NCBI RefSeq assembly: GCF_964222135.1
Contig: NZ_CAXQBR010000037.1
Coordinates: 1 to 33,222, forward strand
From: Euzebya sp.
Lineage (GTDB): Bacteria; Actinomycetota; Nitriliruptoria; Euzebyales; Euzebyaceae
DNA: 33,222 nucleotides
Direction of reading: 5' to 3'
The notes under the pieces were generated by a model. It saw only the letters and a list, made by a program, of their open reading frames with translations, had not been told where the DNA came from and searched no databases. The position numbers and the translations under genes are program-made. Shown here piece by piece: positions 16,061 to 22,417 of this stretch (positions within the stretch are counted from its first letter, which is position 1; each line of letters begins with the position of its first letter).

Positions 16061-16999
16061 GTGCCAGACCACGTCGAGCCCCCCACCGGCACCGCCCCCG
16101 ACGAGGCTGACCAGCCCGCGCACCGCTCCGGCATCTGCGCCATCGTCGGCCGACCCAACGTCGGCAAGTCGACCCTCCTGAACGCCATCCTCGGCGAGAA
16201 GGTCGCCATCACCACCCCGGTCCCCCAGACGACCCGCCACGCGATCCGCGGGATCCTCACACGACCGGGCAGCCAGATCGTCTTCGTCGACACCCCCGGC
16301 GTCCACAAGCCGAAGACCCTGCTCGGGTCGCGGTTGAACGACGTCGCCCAGAACGCCCTCGACGGCGTCGACGTCGCGGTGCTCGTGACCGACGGCGCGA
16401 AGGGCGTGGGCCGCGGCGACGCCTACCTGGCCGAGCTGCTCGCGGCATCGGGGCTGCCGCTCGTCGGCGTCGTCAACAAGGTGGACCGGATCGGGCGGAA
16501 CGCCCAGCTGCCGGAGCTCGCCGCGCTGGCGGAGCTCGCCGAGTTCGACGAGATCGTGCCGATCAGCGCCCGTCGCGGCGAGCAGGTCGACGTCCTGGTC
16601 GACCTCATCACCGCCCGCGTGTCCGAGGGCCCACCGCTGTACCCGCCGGCGATGGTCACCGACGTGGACCTCGCCCACCGCGTGGCCGAGCTGGTCCGCG
16701 AGAAGGCGATGGTGGCGATGCGGGAGGAGGTGCCGCACTCGATCGCGGTCGTGGTGGAGGAGATGGGGCCCGGCCGCAGCGACGGCGTGACCGCGGTGTA
16801 CGCGACGATCTACGTCGAACGGGACTCCCAGAAGGGCATCGTCATCGGCCGCCAGGGGGCGGTCCTGGCCCAGATCGGCACCGACGCCCGACCGGAGGTC
16901 GAGGCCCTGATCGGCACGAAGGTCTACCTGGACCTGCGGGTGAAGCTGGCCAAGGAGTGGCAGCGGGACCCGAAGAAGCTCACCGAGCTGGGCTACTGA
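16061..16999 (+). CDS. era: GTPase Era
   Basis: 312 aa, GTG start set by the promoter at 16049. Era is an essential GTPase that binds the 3' end of 16S rRNA during 30S maturation. G1 GRPNVGKST, G2 region TTPVPQTTRHAIRG, G3 DTPG, G4 NKVD and G5 SARRG are all present. The C-terminal KH domain contains QKGIVIGRQGAVLAQIG. The N-terminal 25 residues (Pro/Asp/Glu-rich) are an extension before the GTPase core. In actinobacteria era usually precedes recO and uppS; here a divergent gene, a pilin-toxin gene and its immunity gene lie between era and recO. Confidence 0.97.
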   Translation: MPDHVEPPTGTAPDEADQPAHRSGICAIVGRPNVGKSTLLNAILGEKVAITTPVPQTTRHAIRGILTRPGSQIVFVDTPGVHKPKTLLGSRLNDVAQNALDGVDVAVLVTDGAKGVGRGDAYLAELLAASGLPLVGVVNKVDRIGRNAQLPELAALAELAEFDEIVPISARRGEQVDVLVDLITARVSEGPPLYPPAMVTDVDLAHRVAELVREKAMVAMREEVPHSIAVVVEEMGPGRSDGVTAVYATIYVERDSQKGIVIGRQGAVLAQIGTDARPEVEALIGTKVYLDLRVKLAKEWQRDPKKLTELGY

Positions 17000-17014
17000 G
17001 GCACCGGACCCGGA

Positions 17015-17599
17015 TCAGCTGAGCCACTGCCAGCTGTCCAGCACCTGGTCGGTGAGGACGCCGAGCCACGCCTGCTCGTCGGCGGCCGGCACGGCCATCG
17101 CGACGACGTACCGCTCGCCGTCGCGGTCGGCGACCACGGTGCGGACCACGTAGGGCTCGCCATCCTCGTCCCGCGTGGTGAACGCCCAGGCCGGCTGTCC
17201 CGCCAGGTCGACGGACTCCGGCTCGGCCGCCAGCGATCGCTCGTCGCCGTACGCCGGCAGTCGCGCCGCGAGTTCGCCCGCGTCCACGACGTCGTCGAGC
17301 GGTGACTCGGCGGCGACCACATCCACCACCACGCTCCACCCCGTCGGCGCGGCCGCGGTGGGGCCGGCGACCAGCCGGTCGTCCTCCGCGGTGGGGTCGG
17401 TGCCCTCGGGCAGCACGAACCGGTAGGTGTCCCGTCCCCCGGCGGTCCCGGTCACGACCTGCCGGTCGGTCTCGCTCTGCCGCTCGACGGTGAAGGGGAC
17501 CGGTTCCTCGCGGGCGCCGACGGCCGCCAGCGCCGCCAGCACCACCACGGCGCCGAGCACGGCGGCGACCACCACGCGACGTCGTCCGGGCCGAGCCAT
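17015..17599 (-). CDS. Membrane-anchored extracytoplasmic protein, PsbP/LpqN-like character
   Basis: 194 aa from the ATG at 17599; an upstream in-frame GTG at 17659 would lie inside the operator region and is less likely. A basic N-terminus and one membrane helix (VVVAAVLGAVVVLAALAAVGA) precede a single extracytoplasmic alpha/beta domain. Its pattern (AGQPAWAFTTRDEDGEPYVVRTVV, DGERYVVAMAVPAADE, ending VLDSWQWLS) resembles the PsbP/LpqN-like fold, and it shares this outline with the lipoprotein at 23772-24335. No catalytic site is evident. It converges with era and diverges from the pilin-toxin gene, sharing the 17600-17778 control region. A role in protection from, or assembly of, the pilin-linked effector is possible but unproven. 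Confidence 0.65.
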   Translation of the reverse strand: MARPGRRRVVVAAVLGAVVVLAALAAVGAREEPVPFTVERQSETDRQVVTGTAGGRDTYRFVLPEGTDPTAEDDRLVAGPTAAAPTGWSVVVDVVAAESPLDDVVDAGELAARLPAYGDERSLAAEPESVDLAGQPAWAFTTRDEDGEPYVVRTVVADRDGERYVVAMAVPAADEQAWLGVLTDQVLDSWQWLS

Positions 17600-17651
17600 C
17601 GACGGCCATCCTCGCCGAGCGGCCGGTGGTGCGAGGTCGGACGGCTGGCCG

Positions 17652-17727
17652 GGGCCCACGCGCCGTGGGCCGGGGACCCAGGCGCACTGGGCCGTCCAGG
17701 ACCCCGCCGAATGGGTCCGGGGACCCT
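17652..17727 (+). promoter_or_regulatory. Operator B: three GGGCCCA/TGGGTCC units upstream of the pilin-toxin gene
   Basis: Three successive units are visible: GGCCCACGCGCCGTGGGCC (17653-17671), GACCCAGG-CGCA-CTGGGCC (17675-17693), and the proximal TGGGTCCGGGGACCCT (17712-17727). TGGG boxes start at 17666, 17688 and 17712, spacings of 22 and 24 bp. The proximal 16-mer differs from that at flp (9628) by two bases. The site lies between two divergent genes, so it could control both. Confidence 0.75.
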
Positions 17728-17749
17728 CGCGCAGGGGCGCGATCTGGAC

Positions 17750-17755
17750 GAGCCT
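17750..17755 (+). promoter_or_regulatory. -10 element of the pilin-toxin promoter
   Basis: GAGCCT keeps the key A2 and T6 of TANNNT and lies exactly 38 bp after the proximal TGGGTC. It is weaker than TACCGT/TACGGT at the two other pilin promoters, suggesting lower basal expression of the toxin. A GAGGAGG ribosome site follows at 17764. Confidence 0.5.
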
Positions 17756-17778
17756 GATGTCGTGAGGAGGCTGCTGAC

Positions 17779-19578
17779 GTGAGGACGGTCGCCAGGGCGT
17801 GCCGTGGCGACCGCGGCCAGACCACCGTTGAGTGGCTGGGCGTCGCCGCGGTGTCGGTGGCGATCATCGTCGCGCTCATCGCGATCGCCGGCCGTCTGGG
17901 CGAGCAGATCCAGTCCGCCTCCGAGGCGGAGATCTGCCGCGCGGCGACCGACGACGACTGCGGGGGAGGGGCGGGCGGCGGTGCCGCGGACCAGGTGGCT
18001 GACGTCGACGGCTCGGGCACGGCCGGCGACGCCGTGGGCGGGGACGCCGACGGGGGCGACGCCGCGGCGGGTGCGGGGGCTGACGGCGGGTCGGCGGCGG
18101 ACGGGGGTGCGGCCGCGTCCGGCGGTGGGGGCGGGGGCGACGCCGGCGGGGACGACGGTGGCGGCGGGATCGGTGGGCTGATCAGCGACATCGGCGGCGG
18201 GATCGCCGACGGGGTCGGGGCGATCGGCGGGGGCATCGCCGACGGGGTCGGGGCGATCGGTGGCGGCATCGCCGACGGCGTCGGTGCCGTGGGCGGCGTC
18301 GTGGCGGACGCCGGGTCGGCCGTGCTGGGGGTCGGCGAGGCCGCGGTCGACGGCCTCGGGACCGTCGTGGGCGGGGTGGTCGACGGCACGGGCGCCCTGC
18401 TGAACGGCTTCGTCCTCGGCGACTACGGCGGCAGCGAGGACAGCGGGGTGCTCGAGACGATCCGCGTCGGGGGGCAGATCCTCTCCGGGATCCTGATCGT
18501 CGGCGACGTCCGCGACGGGGTGCGGGCCGTGCAGCACGGCGACGAGGTCACCCTCGGCCTCATCGCCGTCGGGCTCATCCCCGGCTACGGCGACGTCATC
18601 CGCGGCGGCAGCACCGCGGCGGAGGCCGCCATCGACGGGGCCCGCGCGGTCGACGACGTCGCCGACGCGGCTGCGGACGCGGGCCGTGCCGGTGACGACG
18701 CGGTCCGGGCCGGCGACGACGCAGGCGACGCGGTCGCCGACGGGCGACGCGGCGACTTCTGCAGCTTCGGGGCGGGCACGCGGGTCGTGATGGCCGACGG
18801 CACCTCGAGGCCGATCGTGGACGTCCGCGTCGGCGACCGGGTGCTCGCCGCAGACCCGGCGGTGGACCGGTGGTCCATCCGCACGGTCACGGCCACGTGG
18901 GTCCACCACGACGTGCTCGTGGAGCTCCGGACGGACCGCGGGACGGTCGTCACGACTGCCGACCACCCGTTCTGGGACGACGTCGACGGCGACTGGGAGG
19001 CGGCGGGGACACTCGACGCCGGAGACCGGCTCCGGACGACCGGGGGCGATTCGATCGCGATCGTGGGCGTCGACGCGAGTGACCCGACGACCGCCCCCGC
19101 CCACAACCTCACCGTCTCCGGTCCGCACACCTACGCGATCGACGTCGGCGGCGCGGCGGTGCTGGTCCACAACCAGAACGGGTGCGACGCCCCGCCGGGA
19201 GGCGGTCTCGAAGGGCACGAGGGCCCCAACCCCGGGCAGGGGCACACCATCGAGCGCCACGTCGGGCGGACCGACCAGCAGCTGATCGACCGGGCGAACG
19301 GCCCGAACGCCCCGACGGCCGCCTCGACGTTCCCCGACCTCGACACCGCCAACCGGGCGGTGGGGACTGTGATCACCGAGAACCCCGACGTCGTCGCCGA
19401 CATCCTGGCGTCGGGGCAGCGCCAGGCGATCGAGGCGCACCTCCCCACCACCACCGGCAGGGTCGTGCAGCGGGGCAGCGACGTCGTCGAGGAGGTCAAC
19501 GGCGTGCGGGTCGTCATCCAACCCGACCCGAGCGCGCCGGCCGGCTACACGATCATCACGTCCTACCCTGTGCCGTGA
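17779..19578 (+). CDS. Flp-pilin-headed polymorphic toxin: pilin helix, stalk, Hint domain, RNase A-like toxin
   Basis: 599 aa, GTG with GAGGAGG eight bases upstream. Residues 1-13 are a basic leader ending in Gly; QTTVEWLGVAAVSVAIIVALIAIAG follows with Glu18 at +5, a complete prepilin site and pilin helix. Residues 50-215 form a Gly/Asp/Ala-rich stalk with three exact-frame GGGIADGVGAI repeats. Residues 225-325 look like a pretoxin segment (VGLIPGYGDVIRGG). A Hint domain spans C328 (CSFGAGTRVVMADGT) to H464-N465 (LVHN), with HPFWDDVDGDW and NLTVSGPHTYAIDVG, and all self-cleavage residues present. The C-terminus (about 470-599: HEGPNPGQGHTIERHVG, ASTFPDLDTANRAV, GVRVVIQPD, IITSYP) matches the RNase A-like CdiA-CT toxin family, keeping the His and Thr-x-Tyr residues. 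Contact-dependent RNase delivery on or by the Tad pilus is inferred. The stop overlaps the immunity gene. Confidence 0.88.
   Translation: MRTVARACRGDRGQTTVEWLGVAAVSVAIIVALIAIAGRLGEQIQSASEAEICRAATDDDCGGGAGGGAADQVADVDGSGTAGDAVGGDADGGDAAAGAGADGGSAADGGAAASGGGGGGDAGGDDGGGGIGGLISDIGGGIADGVGAIGGGIADGVGAIGGGIADGVGAVGGVVADAGSAVLGVGEAAVDGLGTVVGGVVDGTGALLNGFVLGDYGGSEDSGVLETIRVGGQILSGILIVGDVRDGVRAVQHGDEVTLGLIAVGLIPGYGDVIRGGSTAAEAAIDGARAVDDVADAAADAGRAGDDAVRAGDDAGDAVADGRRGDFCSFGAGTRVVMADGTSRPIVDVRVGDRVLAADPAVDRWSIRTVTATWVHHDVLVELRTDRGTVVTTADHPFWDDVDGDWEAAGTLDAGDRLRTTGGDSIAIVGVDASDPTTAPAHNLTVSGPHTYAIDVGGAAVLVHNQNGCDAPPGGGLEGHEGPNPGQGHTIERHVGRTDQQLIDRANGPNAPTAASTFPDLDTANRAVGTVITENPDVVADILASGQRQAIEAHLPTTTGRVVQRGSDVVEEVNGVRVVIQPDPSAPAGYTIITSYPVP
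18193..18291 (+). repeat. Three tandem 33-bp units in the toxin stalk
   Basis: Units at 18193, 18226 and 18259 each encode GGGIADGVGA(I/V), 11 residues, in frame. The copies differ mostly at third codon positions. Such a repeat allows length changes of the stalk by slippage or recombination. Confidence 0.85.
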
Positions 19579-19862
19579 TCCTGCACCCCGAGCTCAGCCG
19601 CTACCTCGTCGCCTACCTCCACCCGGACTGGGACGCGGAGTTCTCGACCGTCGACGCCGCGTTCGACGCGTTCCTCGACGACATCGGCCCCGAGGAGCGG
19701 GCCGCGGTGGCCGGCTCCCTGGACGACGCCGTCGCCGCGGGCGACGAGGCGATCGCCGAGGAGGTGCGCGACCTCGGGTGTGGGTGGTGGCCCGGCGACG
19801 ACGCCGGCGCGCACGTCCGGTGGTTCGTGCGGATGCGGGACGCCGCCCGGGCGCGCAGCTGA
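19575..19862 (+). CDS. CdiI-like immunity protein for the RNase A-type toxin
   Basis: 95 aa, GTG overlapping the toxin stop (GTGA). The sequence (ELSRYLVAYLHPDWDAEF, AAFDAFLDDIGPEERAAV, an acidic EAIAEEVRDLG helix, then WWPGDDAGAHVRWFVRMRDAA) has the Y-x-x-x-DWD head and compact acidic helical build of the CdiI_2 family, known immunity partners of CdiA RNase toxins. The net negative charge suits binding to a basic RNase surface. No signal peptide, so it acts in the cytoplasm and protects the producer and its kin. Position directly after the toxin supports the pairing. Neutralisation is inferred from family and context. Confidence 0.8.
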   Translation: MILHPELSRYLVAYLHPDWDAEFSTVDAAFDAFLDDIGPEERAAVAGSLDDAVAAGDEAIAEEVRDLGCGWWPGDDAGAHVRWFVRMRDAARARS

Positions 19863-19912
19863 CGGCCGTTCGCCGGGCGCCAGCCCTGCACGGCGCCGCC
19901 GCGCCCCGCACG

Positions 19913-19918
19913 TAGCCT
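19913..19918 (+). promoter_or_regulatory. -10 element of a near-leaderless recO promoter
   Basis: TAGCCT (TANNNT) ends seven bases before the recO GTG. The 63-bp gap after the immunity gene otherwise holds no ribosome site, so recO is probably transcribed separately as a leaderless message. Confidence 0.5.
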
Positions 19919-19925
19919 TCGGGAC

Positions 19926-20660
19926 GTGGCCCACTACCTGTCCGACGGGATCGTGCTGCGCACCTACAAGCTGGGTGAGACCGACCGGATCCTGCACGTC
20001 CTCGACCCCAACCGCGGCAAGGTCCGCTGCGTCGCGAAGGGGGTCCGCAAGCCCGGGTCGCGCTTCGGCGGGCGCCTCGAGCCCTACGGCCACGTGCACC
20101 TCCAGCTCTACGAGGGCCGGTCCCTCGACACCATCACCGCCGCGGAGCTGATCGAGGCGCACGAGGGGGTCCGGGCGGACTGGGTCGCCTCCGCCTGCGC
20201 GGCCACGATGGCCGAGGCGTGCGACCACCTCGCGCAGGAGGGGGAGCGGGCGACGGCGATGTTCCTCCTGCTCAAGGACGCCCTCGGCGTGCTGGCCGCG
20301 GGACCGGAACGGCCCGCCGCCGTCCTCGACGCCTTCCTCATGCGCCTGGCGGTCCTCGAGGGCTTCCGCCCCTCCCTCGACGCCTGCACCACCTGCGGGT
20401 CGACCGACGACATCGCGTCCTTCGCGGTCGGCTCCGGCGGGGTGCTGTGCAGCCGGGACACCCCCGCGGGTCTGCAGCGCCTGGCCCCCGACGTCCACGC
20501 CGGGTTGCGGCTGGTCACCGAGGGCAGCTGGGCCGAGGTCGCGCGCGGCACCGAGCCGCTGCCGCGCAGCGTCGGCGCCCTCGTCCGGGCGTACCTGACC
20601 TACCACCTCGCCACCGACCTGAGGGCCTGGGCCGCGGTGCCGCGAGGTGCCGGGACATGA
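19926..20660 (+). CDS. recO: DNA repair protein RecO
   Basis: 244 aa, GTG start set by the promoter at 19913. RecO mediates RecA loading onto SSB-coated DNA in the RecFOR pathway. The OB-fold N-terminus (YLSDGIVLRTYKLGETDRILHVLDPNRGKVRCVAKGVRK in outline) is typical, as is the helical C-terminal domain (FLMRLAVLEGFRPSLDACTTCG). The zinc site keeps CTTC, but the second pair (normally CxxC) is reduced to one Cys (GGVLCSRD), a variation seen in some RecO proteins. The stop overlaps the uppS ATG (ATGA). Confidence 0.95.
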   Translation: MAHYLSDGIVLRTYKLGETDRILHVLDPNRGKVRCVAKGVRKPGSRFGGRLEPYGHVHLQLYEGRSLDTITAAELIEAHEGVRADWVASACAATMAEACDHLAQEGERATAMFLLLKDALGVLAAGPERPAAVLDAFLMRLAVLEGFRPSLDACTTCGSTDDIASFAVGSGGVLCSRDTPAGLQRLAPDVHAGLRLVTEGSWAEVARGTEPLPRSVGALVRAYLTYHLATDLRAWAAVPRGAGT

Positions 20661-21430
20661 CCGGGGCGGCGATCCCGGATCCGGCGATCCCGGATCCGAC
20701 GGCCCCGGATCCGTCGGTCCTGGCCGAGCGCGGCGTCCCCGCGCACGTCGGTGTGATCATGGACGGCAACGGCCGCTGGGCGAAGCAGCGCGGCCTGCCT
20801 CGCACCGAAGGCCACACCAAGGGGGAGGAGGCGCTGTTCGACGCCGTCGAGGGCGCCCTCGAGGTCGGGTTGCGCTGGCTGACGGTGTACGCGTTCTCGA
20901 CGGAGAACTGGCGGCGCCCCCAGCCCGAGGTCCGGTTCATCATGTGGTTCAACCGGGACCTGCTGACCCGGCGGGCCGACGAGCTGCACGAGCGCGGCGT
21001 GCGGGTGCGCTTCATCGGCCGGAAGGTCGCGCCGATCCCCAGGAGCCTCCTGCGGATCATGGACCGGACCGAGCAGCTGACGGCGCAGAACACCCGCATG
21101 ACCCTGCAGATCGCGTTCAACTACGGCGGGCGGGCCGAGCTGGTCGACGCCGCACGGGCCCTGGCCGCCGACGTGGCGGCCGGCCGGGTCGACCCCGACG
21201 ACGTCGACGAGGCCGCCCTCGGGGCGCGCCTCTACGGACCGGACGCCCCCGACGTCGACCTGATGGTCCGCACGTCCGGTGAGCGCCGCCTCAGCAACTT
21301 CCTCCTGTGGGAGGCCGCCTACGCCGAGCTGGTCTTCGACCCGGTGCTGTGGCCGGACTTCCGGCGGACGCACCTGTTCGCCGCGATCGACGAGTTCCAA
21401 CGGCGCACCCGCCGCTTCGGCGCCGTCTGA
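20657..21430 (+). CDS. uppS: Isoprenyl transferase (undecaprenyl diphosphate synthase family)
   Basis: 257 aa, ATG overlapping the recO stop. This cis-prenyltransferase makes the long polyprenyl diphosphate lipid carrier for wall synthesis. Motifs intact: HVGVIMDGNGRWAKQRGLPR (catalytic Asp), LTVYAFSTENWRRP, IAFNYGGRAELVDA, LMVRTSGERRLSNFLLW and the C-terminal AYAELVFDPVLWPDF. The first 25 residues are a low-complexity IPDPAIPDPTAPDP leader encoded by three 15-bp repeats. The family includes both short- and long-chain enzymes, so exact product length cannot be read from sequence alone. Confidence 0.95.
   Translation: MTGAAIPDPAIPDPTAPDPSVLAERGVPAHVGVIMDGNGRWAKQRGLPRTEGHTKGEEALFDAVEGALEVGLRWLTVYAFSTENWRRPQPEVRFIMWFNRDLLTRRADELHERGVRVRFIGRKVAPIPRSLLRIMDRTEQLTAQNTRMTLQIAFNYGGRAELVDAARALAADVAAGRVDPDDVDEAALGARLYGPDAPDVDLMVRTSGERRLSNFLLWEAAYAELVFDPVLWPDFRRTHLFAAIDEFQRRTRRFGAV
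20668..20712 (+). repeat. Three 15-bp repeats at the 5' end of uppS
   Basis: GGCGATCCCGGATCC at 20668 and 20683, and the variant GACGGCCCCGGATCC at 20698, encode the A-I-P-D-P type leader. Copies 1 and 2 are identical, indicating recent slippage. Confidence 0.85.
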
Positions 21431-21461
21431 CGCGCGCGGTCAGTCCAGCCTCCCCCCACAG

Positions 21462-21578
21462 ATCGACTCCACGATCCCACCGATCGACTCCGCGTGCGTG
21501 CGCTCCACGGCCCTGAGCTGGGACGACGCCCACGGATCTGCCTGCACCGGGGGCTCCAGGCCGGTCTGCGGAGTCGAT
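21462..21578. repeat. ATCGACTCC boxes and distant inverted repeat between uppS and the next gene
   Basis: The 166-bp convergent gap after uppS holds ATCGACTCC at 21462 and 21483 in direct order and its inverse within GCGGAGTCGAT at 21568. ATCGACTCCGC (21483-21493) pairs perfectly over 11 bp with 21568-21578 across a 74-base interval. It could form a long-loop hairpin that ends both convergent transcripts, or be the remnant of a repeat. No open frame of note lies within. Confidence 0.5.
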
Positions 21579-21596
21579 TCGTGGGCGGCGTGGGGG

Positions 21597-22280
21597 TCAG
21601 CCCAGCAGCGCGGCGGCGGACACGCCGAGGAGGCCGAGCCCGATCAGGCCGGCGATGACCGAGATCGCCCCTGCCCCCGCCCGCCGGCCCGCGTGGCCGG
21701 CGGTGTTGATCCCGACGACGCCGTCGGGTGCGGCGGTCAGCCACGTCTCGCCGCCCCGGCGCTGCAGCACCCCGCGGACCCACACCTGGTCCCCCGGCAC
21801 CAGGACGCCCTCGCTGACGACCCGCGACCCGAACGCCTGCGGCCGCAGCTGCTGCGACCGGCCGTCGAGCACCAGCTCGCGCGCCGTGCTGGCCTGGTCG
21901 CGCGCGACCACGTCCAGGCCGCTCTGCATGCGCGCGGCGGCGACGTCGACGAGGACGGGCCCGTCGGCGGTGCGGATCGTGATGGGCGCGGCCGACGGCT
22001 GGTCGACATCGACCTCGCGCCGCAGGAACGGATGGGTCGGCGAGCGGCGCACCCGCACCACCCGGACGTGCCAGAACGCCGCCGGCCGCTGCTGCAGCGG
22101 GCTGGACAGCCGCTGGCCGTCGACGACGGTCCCCTCGACCTCCACGACCCCACCGTCCGCCGTGGCGGTCAGGGGGCGGGCCTCGCCCCCGGCCCGGACG
22201 ATGCCGACCAGCCCCCGGACGGCGAACACCACCAGGTAGAGGCCGACCGCGCCGGCGAGGGCTGCCGACAGCTCGCTCAC
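21597..22280 (-). CDS. Membrane protein with GIDE-like domain
   Basis: 227 aa, GTG start with GGGGAG seven bases upstream. N-terminal helix (LAGAVGLYLVVFAVRGLVGIV) and C-terminal helix (AISVIAGLIGLGLLGVSAAALL) flank a beta-rich domain: VEVEGTVVDGQRLSSPLQQRPAAFWHVRVVRV, ITIRTADGPVLVDV and VLVPGDQVWVRGVLQR. This order resembles the GIDE domain of the MULAN family, present without the RING finger in bacterial membrane proteins of unknown function. Divergent from the second pilin-fusion gene, with a 137-bp control region between them. Confidence 0.7.
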   Translation of the reverse strand: MSELSAALAGAVGLYLVVFAVRGLVGIVRAGGEARPLTATADGGVVEVEGTVVDGQRLSSPLQQRPAAFWHVRVVRVRRSPTHPFLRREVDVDQPSAAPITIRTADGPVLVDVAAARMQSGLDVVARDQASTARELVLDGRSQQLRPQAFGSRVVSEGVLVPGDQVWVRGVLQRRGGETWLTAAPDGVVGINTAGHAGRRAGAGAISVIAGLIGLGLLGVSAAALLG

Positions 22281-22308
22281 GGTCTGCTCCCCGATGCCAT
22301 CGCCGGAG

Positions 22309-22314
22309 ACCGTA
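22309..22314 (-). promoter_or_regulatory. -10 element for the divergent GIDE-like gene
   Basis: On the minus strand this reads TACGGT, the same as the -10 at 22405 on the plus strand. The operator at 22331-22382 lies between the two, covering the expected -35 region of this promoter. The predicted leader is about 20 bases with GGGGAG before the GTG at 22280. Confidence 0.45.
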
Positions 22315-22330
22315 CCGCCACACCCCCGGG

Positions 22331-22382
22331 GGCCCAGGCGGATTGGGTCCCCCGGGGCCGCCGAATTGGGTCCGCGGGCCCT
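22331..22382 (+). promoter_or_regulatory. Operator C: paired GGGCCCA/TGGGTCC unit upstream of the second pilin-fusion gene
   Basis: The distal unit GGCCCAGG-CGGA-TTGGGTC (22331-22349) is followed 23 bp on by TGGGTCCGCGGGCCCT (22367-22382). ATTGGGTCC occurs twice as a direct repeat (22342 and 22365). The site matches those before flp and the toxin gene in box order and spacing. Confidence 0.75.
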
Positions 22383-22404
22383 TCCGGCCGCTCCCGCCGC
22401 TCCA

Positions 22405-22410
22405 TACGGT
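22405..22410 (+). promoter_or_regulatory. -10 element of the second pilin-fusion promoter, leaderless
   Basis: TACGGT starts 38 bp after the proximal TGGGTC box and ends seven bases before the ATG at 22418, so the transcript probably begins at the A of the start codon. This decides the start: longer in-frame starts upstream lie inside the operator. Confidence 0.6.
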
Positions 22411-22417
22411 CAGGCGC

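Noticed and set aside
17600-17659. Longer minus-strand start at 17659 for the membrane-anchored protein.
   Set aside because: It would place coding sequence inside the shared operator and add a non-hydrophobic Pro-rich stretch before the anchor helix; the ATG at 17599 fits better.
22343-22417. Upstream in-frame start for the second pilin-fusion gene.
   Set aside because: The added residues translate the operator repeats, and the -10 element sits seven bases before the ATG at 22418.
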